Shown here piece by piece: positions 1 through 5,291 of a stretch of 8,024 nt of DNA (position 1 is the first letter of the stretch; every line of letters starts with the position of its first letter). Origin of the DNA: Actinomycetota bacterium. Lineage in GTDB: Bacteria; Actinomycetota; Acidimicrobiia; Acidimicrobiales; BP-101. A program made the translations under genes and the position numbers. The stretch is from positions 1 through 8,024 of the forward strand of contig JAUTXA010000202.1 in NCBI GenBank assembly GCA_030838265.1, in the 5' to 3' direction. The notes under the pieces were generated by a model. It searched no databases, was not told where the DNA came from, and was given only the letters and a program-made list of their open reading frames with translations.

Positions 1-2766
1 GAGGGCAACGAGTTCTACCTGAAGACCGCGGCCGAGATGCGCGACCTCTTCGCAGACTTGCCCGAAGCGTGCGACAACTCCCTCTGGATCGCGGAGCGAG
101 CGAACGTCGAGATCGAGTTCGGCAAGCCCCAGCTGCCCGAGTTCCCTCTCCCCGACGGCGTCGCCACCGACACCGAGTACCTTCGCCAGCTCACCTTCGC
201 GGGGGCCCGTACCCGCTACGGCAGCGAGCTGCCCGGCGAGGTGGTCGAGCGCCTCGAGTTCGAGCTCGGCGTCGTGGCCGACATGGGGTTCTCGGCCTAC
301 TTCCTCGTGGTGTGGGATCTCATCCGCCACGCCAAGGAGTCCGGCATCCGCGTCGGGCCGGGACGAGGGAGCGCGGCGGGCTGCTGCGTGGCCTACTGCC
401 TCGGCATCGTCGAGATCGACCCCATCAGGTACGACCTCCTCTTCGAGCGCTTCCTCAACCCCGGTCGCAAGTCGATGCCCGACATCGACATGGACTTCGA
501 CGAGCGCTATCGCTCCGAGATGATCCGCTACGCGGCCGAGCGCTACGGCTGGGACCACGTGGCCCAGATCGTCACCTTCTCGACCATCAAGGCTCGGGCC
601 GCGGTGCGCGACGCGGCGCGGGTGCTGGGCTATCCCTACGCCGTCGGCGACCGCATCGCCAAGGCCATGCCCCCGCTGGTGATGGGTCGCGACACCCCGC
701 TCTACGCCTGCCTCGAGTCCCATCCCAAGTACCTCGATGGCTTCCGGGCGGCCACCGAGCTGCGCGAGATGTACACCGCCGACCCCGACGCCAAGCGCGT
801 CATCGACGTCGCCAAGGGTCTCGAGGGCCTGCGCCGCCAGGACGGCATCCACGCCGCCGCGGTGGTCATCACCCATGAGCCCCTCACCGAGTACCTCCCC
901 ATCCAACGCAAGCCTGAGCCCGGGGGCAAGCCCGAGGACGCGCCCATCGTCACCCAGTACGAGATGCACGGGGTCGAGGATCTCGGGCTGCTCAAGATGG
1001 ACTTCCTCGGCCTGCGCAACCTCAGCGTCATCGAGCGGGCCCTCGACCTCATCGACGCGTCGACCGGCGAGCGCCCCGACATCGACGCCGTCCCCCTCGA
1101 CGACGAGCGCACCTTCGAGATGCTCCGCAAGGGCGACTCCATCGGGGTGTTCCAGCTCGAGGGTGGGAACATGCGCACGCTGATGCGCGCCCTGGCGCCC
1201 ACCACCTTCGACGACATCGCCGCCCTCGTCGCCCTGTACCGGCCGGGGCCCATGGCGGCCAACATGCACTTCGACTACGCCGACCGGAAGAACGGCCGCA
1301 AGCCCGTCACCTACCTCCACCCCGATCTGGCCGAGGTCCTCGCCGACACCCAGGGCCTGATGATCTACCAGGAGAAGCTGATGCGGGTGGCGCAGAAGTT
1401 CGCCGGCTACTCGCTGGCCGAGGCCGACAACCTGCGCAAGGCCTGTGCCAAGAAGCAGCGCGACCTCATCATCAAGGAGCGTGAGAGCTTCGTCGCCGGG
1501 TGCGAGCGCACCGGCTACGGCGCGGCGATCGGCAACACGCTGTTCGACATCATCGAGCCCTTCGCCGACTACGCCTTCCCCAAGGCCCACGCCTACGGGT
1601 ACGGGTTGGTCAGCTACCAAACGGCGTGGCTCAAGGCCAACCACCCCGTCGAGTACCTCGCCGCCCTCCTGACCTCGGTGAAGGACGACAAGGACTCGAC
1701 CGCCAAGTACCTGGCCGAGTGCCGGGCCCAGGGCATCAAGGTCCTGGTGCCCGACGTCAACGCCTCGGCGGCCGAGTTCACGGTGCTCGACGGCACCATC
1801 CCCTTCGGGATGGCCGCGGTCCGCAACGTGGGCGAGGGGCTGGTGGCCCTGATCGTGGCCGAGCGCGAGGCCAACGGGCCCTTCTCGAGCTTCGACGACT
1901 TCTGCGAGCGCGTCGACCCCATGGTCCTGAACAAGCGCTCGATCGAGTCGCTCATCAAAGCGGGAGGCTTCGACTCGCTCGGCCACCCCCGCCGGGGCCT
2001 GTGCCAGGCCTTCGAGCAGATCGTCGACCGCACCCTGGCCCGGCGGCGCGAGGTCGAGGCCGGCACCATGTCGCTGTTCGACTCGGTCGGGGCCGACGAC
2101 GGGGCCACGCCGGTCTTCGACGAGCGCATCGCCATCCCCGACATCGAGTTCGAGAAGATGCCCCGCCTGGCTTTCGAGAAGGAGATGCTCGGCCTCTACG
2201 TGAGCGACCACCCGCTGCTCGGGGCCGAAGCCGCCCTGCGCAGGGTGGCCGACGTCACCATCGCCGACTTTCGCAGCGCCACCGACGGCGAGATGAAATG
2301 GGTCGGCGGGGTGGTCACCAACTTGACCCGCAAGTACACCAAGAAGGGCGACCTGATGGCCACCTTCTACCTCGAGGATCTGGCCTCGACGATGGAGGCC
2401 TGGGTCTTCCCCCGCACCCATCTCGACTACGGCGCCCTCCTGGCCGACGACGCCATCGTGTGCGTGAAGGGGCGCCTCGACCTGCGGGAGGACCAGCCCA
2501 AGCTGGTGGTGATGGAGATCAAGCGTCCCGAGCTGGCCTACGACGGTGGGCCGCCCCTGCGCGTCCGCCTCCCCCTTGGCCGCCTGACCGACTCGATCGT
2601 CACCCAGCTGAAGGAGCTCTTCGTCCGCCACCCCGGCGAATCCCCGGTGTTCCTCCACATGGGCGAGAAGATCCTGAAGCTGGGTGCCGACTTCAGCGTC
2701 GATGCCACCAAGGGCCTGTGCGCCGAGCTCCGGGTGCTCCTCGGGGCCGACTGCCTGCTGGCCTGA
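1..2766 (+). CDS. dnaE: DNA polymerase III subunit alpha (DnaE), 5'-truncated
   Basis: This is the catalytic subunit of the replicative DNA polymerase III, a C-family polymerase that extends primers at the fork with the beta clamp. The reading frame is open from base 1, so the gene enters from the left. It has 921 codons here; full-length DnaE is about 1,150-1,200 residues, so the missing part corresponds to most of the N-terminal PHP domain. The VGPGRGSAAG palm motif (about 352-381) is followed by PDIDMDF at 478-498, carrying two catalytic aspartates (codons 481 and 487). The third is the Asp of KMDFLGLRNL (codon 1000). Fingers-region motifs follow, then a helix-hairpin-helix stretch (VLNKRSIESLIKAGGFDSLG, from about 1924), a clamp-binding-like MSLF (2068-2079) and an OB-fold (about 2290-2540). 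The presence of OB and C-terminal domains favours the replicative DnaE1 type over ImuC/DnaE2. Two usually conserved motifs deviate: FPKAH in place of FNKSH and RKACAKK in place of RKAMGKK. No intein or frameshift is seen. Confidence 0.97.
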   Translation, partial: EGNEFYLKTAAEMRDLFADLPEACDNSLWIAERANVEIEFGKPQLPEFPLPDGVATDTEYLRQLTFAGARTRYGSELPGEVVERLEFELGVVADMGFSAYFLVVWDLIRHAKESGIRVGPGRGSAAGCCVAYCLGIVEIDPIRYDLLFERFLNPGRKSMPDIDMDFDERYRSEMIRYAAERYGWDHVAQIVTFSTIKARAAVRDAARVLGYPYAVGDRIAKAMPPLVMGRDTPLYACLESHPKYLDGFRAATELREMYTADPDAKRVIDVAKGLEGLRRQDGIHAAAVVITHEPLTEYLPIQRKPEPGGKPEDAPIVTQYEMHGVEDLGLLKMDFLGLRNLSVIERALDLIDASTGERPDIDAVPLDDERTFEMLRKGDSIGVFQLEGGNMRTLMRALAPTTFDDIAALVALYRPGPMAANMHFDYADRKNGRKPVTYLHPDLAEVLADTQGLMIYQEKLMRVAQKFAGYSLAEADNLRKACAKKQRDLIIKERESFVAGCERTGYGAAIGNTLFDIIEPFADYAFPKAHAYGYGLVSYQTAWLKANHPVEYLAALLTSVKDDKDSTAKYLAECRAQGIKVLVPDVNASAAEFTVLDGTIPFGMAAVRNVGEGLVALIVAEREANGPFSSFDDFCERVDPMVLNKRSIESLIKAGGFDSLGHPRRGLCQAFEQIVDRTLARRREVEAGTMSLFDSVGADDGATPVFDERIAIPDIEFEKMPRLAFEKEMLGLYVSDHPLLGAEAALRRVADVTIADFRSATDGEMKWVGGVVTNLTRKYTKKGDLMATFYLEDLASTMEAWVFPRTHLDYGALLADDAIVCVKGRLDLREDQPKLVVMEIKRPELAYDGGPPLRVRLPLGRLTDSIVTQLKELFVRHPGESPVFLHMGEKILKLGADFSVDATKGLCAELRVLLGADCLLA

Positions 2767-2799
2767 CGGGCCCCCGGCGCCACGCCTGAGAGCCCTCCT

Positions 2800-2830
2800 T
2801 TGGAACGAAGGGTCCAGGAACCCGTATCCT
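2800..2830 (+). promoter_or_regulatory. Candidate promoter for the gene at 2879
   Basis: In the 112-base gap after dnaE, TTGGAA (2800-2805) resembles a -35 box and TATCCT (2825-2830) fits the actinobacterial TAnnnT -10 pattern. The spacer is 19 bases, slightly long. Transcription would start at about 2837, giving a leader of roughly 40 bases containing a GGGAG ribosome-binding site (2863-2867), 11 bases before the ATG. The match is by eye and only four of six bases fit in each box, so it could be chance. The rest of the gap shows only weak short hairpins after dnaE and no convincing terminator. Confidence 0.35.
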
Positions 2831-2834
2831 GTAA

Positions 2835-2852
2835 CTCGACCGCTCGGTCAAG
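2835..2852. promoter_or_regulatory. Candidate operator, GACCG-CT-CGGTC dyad
   Basis: The core GACCGCTCGGTC (2838-2849) has perfect 5-base arms around a 2-base centre. One more base pair out there is a mismatch, then two further pairs match, giving an 18-base dyad with 7 of 9 complementary pairs. It lies at the predicted transcription start of the gene at 2879, where a bound repressor would block initiation. Short GACCG-type dyads resemble sites used by many TetR-family repressors; no such regulator is encoded in this window. A small RNA hairpin in the leader is an alternative reading. Confidence 0.4.
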
Positions 2853-2878
2853 AGAGAGTGACGGGAGAGCGCGCAGGC

Positions 2879-3553
2879 ATGGCGATTGACGTCGACACCA
2901 GGGATTGCACGGCACTCGGGGATGCCGAGCTGGCGGACATGGCCGACATCTGTGCCGACGGCGCCGCCGGCTACGAGCTGGGCCTTCTGTCGAAGCAATG
3001 TGAGGACTGGGTGCTCATCACCCGGGCTCGCGAGAACGGCAAGCTGGTGGGCTTCTCGTTCTGCACGCTCGAGCGCATCGGGGGCACCCCGTCGATGCTG
3101 GTTGGGCTGGCTTCGGTGCGGCGCACCGCCAAGCGTGACTCCGTGCTGAAGGCCCTCATGGCCGACCAGTACCGCCGGGCCGTGCTGGCCTTCCCCGACG
3201 AGGATGTGCTGGTGGGCACCCGCATGCGCGATGCCGCCGCCTTCCAGGCCTTCAAGGGCCTCGACGACATCGTCCCCCGTCCCGGCCACAAGGCCACGGG
3301 TGAGGAGCGGGCGTGGAGCCGTCGCCTGGCCAAGCGCTTCGGGGCCGAGGGCCAGATCGACGATCGCACCTTCCTCGTCACCGGCGACGGCAACGCGTGC
3401 GGCATCCTCGACTTCGAGACGACCAAGCCGGAGTCGATCTCGCCCGACGTGGCCGCCTTCTTCAAGGGCATCAAGGCCAACCGCCGCGACTACCTCATCG
3501 GTTTTGGCTGGGCCATGGCCGAGGATCTCGCCGGCGGCAAGCTCGGCAAGTAG
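2879..3553 (+). CDS. Conserved-looking hypothetical protein, possible GNAT-like fold
   Basis: I do not recognise this 224-residue protein by name. It has no signal peptide or membrane segment and looks like a soluble cytoplasmic alpha/beta protein. Residues about 40-130 loosely follow the order of a GNAT acyltransferase: strand (WVLITRA, 44-50), strand (KLVGFSFCTLERI, 55-67), strand (SMLVGLASV, 72-80), a basic turn and helix (RRTAKRDSVLKALM), then a strand and helix ending in TRMRDAAAFQAFKGL. The acetyl-CoA pyrophosphate loop is not clearly canonical, so the fold is a guess. The ATG at 2879 is preferred because GGGAG lies 11 bases upstream; an in-frame ATG at 2684 would overlap dnaE by 83 bases and add a low-quality Pro/Arg-rich leader. 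It sits 112 bases after dnaE behind its own candidate promoter and 49 bases before the patatin gene, with which it may be co-transcribed. Coding is well supported by codon bias; function is unknown. Confidence 0.85.
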   Translation: MAIDVDTRDCTALGDAELADMADICADGAAGYELGLLSKQCEDWVLITRARENGKLVGFSFCTLERIGGTPSMLVGLASVRRTAKRDSVLKALMADQYRRAVLAFPDEDVLVGTRMRDAAAFQAFKGLDDIVPRPGHKATGEERAWSRRLAKRFGAEGQIDDRTFLVTGDGNACGILDFETTKPESISPDVAAFFKGIKANRRDYLIGFGWAMAEDLAGGKLGK

Positions 3554-3555
3554 CT

Positions 3556-3586
3556 CCACGCCTATCCCCGAGTTTCACTGGCGTGG
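3556..3586 (+). other. Hairpin in the 49-base gap before the patatin gene
   Basis: CCACGCC (3556-3562) and GGCGTGG (3580-3586) are perfect 7-base complementary arms around a 17-base loop, starting 3 bases after the stop codon of the preceding gene. No T-run follows, so it is not a classical intrinsic terminator. The 3' arm overlaps the start of GGGTAGGA (3585-3592), the likely ribosome-binding site of the patatin gene, so folding could partly hide it. Weak termination, translational control and chance are all possible. Confidence 0.3.
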
Positions 3587-3602
3587 GTAGGACACTGGTC
3601 CA

Positions 3603-4565
3603 ATGAAGACGGGACTGGTCCTGGGCGCGGGCGGCTTGGTCGGCCTCGCCTATCACGCCGGCGCCTTGCGAGCCCTCGAGGTCGAGGGGGGCATCGTCCC
3701 CGACGACGCCGATCTCATGGTGGGCACCAGCGCCGGGTCGGTCATCGCCGCCTATCTGCGGACTGGGCGCTCGACCGAGGACTTCTGGCTCCTCGCCCTC
3801 GGGACGCACCCGAAGATGACGGCCTTGGTCGGGCCCGAGGCTGTCGGCGGCGTCTTCAGCCCGCTCGCCGCCTCGCCCGTCGACGTGCTGCGCCGCGGCA
3901 TCGGCTCGGCCTACGTGCTGGCCCGATCGGTCGTGCGGGTTCCCGTTCCGCCGCTGCCGAACCTCCTCACGCGGGCCTTCCCGGGCGGCTTCTTCGCCCC
4001 CGCCGAAGGCCGCCGCCGCTTTGCCGATGAGCTACCCGAGGAGTGGCCCGAGAAAGATCTCAACATCTGCGCCGTGAACATCACCACTGGCCGGCGAGTG
4101 GTGCTCGGCCGCCGGAAGGAGCCGGCCATCGACCTCCGCCAGGCCGTGCTGGCCTCGGCCGCCATCCCCGGCCTCTACCCGCCGGTGCGCATCGGCCCCA
4201 TGACCCTGGTCGACGGCGGCGCCCACAGCACCACGAACCTCGACATCGCGGTGAGCGCCGGGTGCCGGGCGATCATCGGCGTGGTGCCCATGGCCTACGA
4301 CACGGCCGATGCCCCGTCCCGCTGCCACCAGCTCGTTCGCCGCATCCCGGCCCGGATGCTGGGCCGCGAGGTGGCCGCCGCCCGCCGGGCCGGCGTCGAG
4401 GTGCTGTTGCTGCGGCCGTCGGCCGACGAGGTCCGCCTCCACGGCACCAACATGATGCGCACGGAGGGCCTCGACGACGTGGCCCGGGCTGCCTACGAGT
4501 CGACCGCCCGCACGGTGGCGACGCCCCGGTTCCAGCGGGTGCTGGCCGACTGCGCCGCGGCCTGA
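3603..4565 (+). CDS. Patatin-like phospholipase family protein
   Basis: This is a predicted serine acyl-hydrolase of the patatin/RssA-like family, which cleaves acyl ester bonds of phospholipids or related lipids with a Ser-Asp dyad. All three family landmarks are visible in its 320 residues. The glycine-rich oxyanion-hole motif is near the N-terminus (LGAGGLVGLAYHAG, residues 7-20). The nucleophile elbow GTSAG places the catalytic serine at residue 43 (codon 3729-3731). The DGG motif supplies the partner aspartate at residue 204 (codon 4212-4214). No signal peptide or clear membrane helix is seen, so a cytoplasmic or membrane-peripheral location is likely. The first residues run straight into the family's first strand, which supports the ATG at 3603; GGGTAGGA lies 10 bases upstream. 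It follows the gene at 2879 by 49 bases and converges on the leftward gene ending at 4642. The actual lipid substrate cannot be told from sequence. Confidence 0.92.
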   Translation: MKTGLVLGAGGLVGLAYHAGALRALEVEGGIVPDDADLMVGTSAGSVIAAYLRTGRSTEDFWLLALGTHPKMTALVGPEAVGGVFSPLAASPVDVLRRGIGSAYVLARSVVRVPVPPLPNLLTRAFPGGFFAPAEGRRRFADELPEEWPEKDLNICAVNITTGRRVVLGRRKEPAIDLRQAVLASAAIPGLYPPVRIGPMTLVDGGAHSTTNLDIAVSAGCRAIIGVVPMAYDTADAPSRCHQLVRRIPARMLGREVAAARRAGVEVLLLRPSADEVRLHGTNMMRTEGLDDVARAAYESTARTVATPRFQRVLADCAAA

Positions 4566-4578
4566 CCCCTCGACTCCC

Positions 4579-4628
4579 GTTCTGGCACCAGATCTGGTCG
4601 TCCTGACGGCCGAATCTGGTGCCAGAAC
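4579..4628. terminator. Perfect 15-bp inverted repeat between convergent genes, likely bidirectional terminator
   Basis: GTTCTGGCACCAGAT (4579-4593) and ATCTGGTGCCAGAAC (4614-4628) are exact reverse complements with a 20-base loop. The repeat is centred between the convergent genes: 13 bases separate it from the patatin stop codon and 13 from the stop codon of the leftward gene. Each arm contains a smaller dyad, TCTGGCACCAGA (4581-4592) and TCTGGTGCCAGA (4615-4626). ACCAGATCTGGT (4587-4598) is itself a perfect palindrome, so alternative foldings exist. No T-run follows on either strand, which is common for high-GC actinobacterial terminators but leaves open a dispersed repeat or a protein-binding site. 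Confidence 0.7.
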
Positions 4629-4641
4629 CGGTGGGGGCGGC

Positions 4642-5229
4642 CTAGAGGACGGCGGTGACGACCTTGTAGCAGTGGCTGCCGACGGGTGAGGTGAGGCTGA
4701 CGAGGGCGCGCGAGCCGCGGCTGGCGACCGGACCGCGCAAGGGGAGCTGGTGGATCACGCCGCGCCACCGGAAGCGGCACCAGGCGCCGCCCGCGTCGCG
4801 CGAGACCTCGGGTCGCGACTCGGGGTCGACCAGCGAGATCGAGGGCTGGCCCACAGGCAAGTCCCAGAAGGGGATGGCGGGGCCGGAGAAGCCGAGGAGG
4901 GGCTCACCCCGAGGGTGGAGCAGCGGGCGGAGGTAGCGCTCGGCCTGCCGGCCCCGCAGCCGTCTCACGCGCACCGGCGCGTCGGCGAGGGTCAGCACCT
5001 CGGGATGGGTGAACTCGTCGGGCTCTTCGTCGGTGTTGATCGAGGCCCGCACCACGTCGAAGGGGGCGGACGGCGACTCGAGCGGTGGGTGCTCGGCCCG
5101 GACGAGGGCACCAGAGGCCAGGTCGACTGCGGCGCAGCCCTGGCGACCGGGCGAGAGGACGAGCAGCTCGAGCTCGGCCCCAGCGGTGGCCTGACGGCTC
5201 GCGGTCATCGAGGTTCGCACGCGCACCAT
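4642..5229 (-). CDS. Hypothetical protein downstream of the yyaL-like gene
   Basis: I do not recognise this protein of about 195 residues. It has no signal peptide, membrane helix or cysteine motif, and appears to be a soluble, mostly beta protein. Segments include ELELLVLSPGRQGCAAVDLASG near the N-terminus, a stretch rich in Pro and Arg in the middle, and a C-terminal half with GAWCRFRWRGVIHQLPLRGP. The start is uncertain. ATG at 5229 is given; ATG at 5208 is equally possible. A GTG at 5295 overlaps the TGA stop of the upstream gene in a GTGA junction and would allow translational coupling, but adds an Arg/Ser/Pro-rich leader of 22 residues that looks unlike a conserved N-terminus. None has a good ribosome-binding site, and no promoter is visible in the 62-base gap. 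It is therefore probably the second gene of an operon with the gene at 5292-7259. It converges on the patatin gene. Confidence 0.75.
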   Translation of the reverse strand: MVRVRTSMTASRQATAGAELELLVLSPGRQGCAAVDLASGALVRAEHPPLESPSAPFDVVRASINTDEEPDEFTHPEVLTLADAPVRVRRLRGRQAERYLRPLLHPRGEPLLGFSGPAIPFWDLPVGQPSISLVDPESRPEVSRDAGGAWCRFRWRGVIHQLPLRGPVASRGSRALVSLTSPVGSHCYKVVTAVL

Positions 5230-5291
5230 CGTGGGTCGGCGCGGCGCGCTGCTGGTGGATGGTCGGCGCCGCAATCCCACCCGAAGCCTGC

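Noticed and set aside
478..1610. Intein insertion in the DnaE catalytic region
   Set aside because: The motifs run continuously from PDIDMDF to the SYQT helix with normal spacing, so no intein is present.
1500..2789. A 429-codon open frame within dnaE on the same strand
   Set aside because: It is an overlapping shadow frame rich in Arg, Gly, Pro and Ala, as high-GC third positions produce; the dnaE frame carries all conserved motifs.
2684..2878. Longer start for the gene at 2879
   Set aside because: It would overlap dnaE by 83 bases and translate through the promoter and operator region, and the extra 65 residues look non-coding.
2693..3559. A 288-codon leftward open frame opposite the gene at 2879
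   Set aside because: Codon bias and the ribosome-binding site favour the rightward frame. The leftward one starts inside dnaE and spans the promoter and operator region.
3594..3621. Direct repeat of ACTGGTCC (3594-3601 and 3614-3621) flanking the patatin start codon
   Set aside because: It is only 8 bases in two copies, the second being part of the conserved TGLVLG coding sequence; most likely chance.
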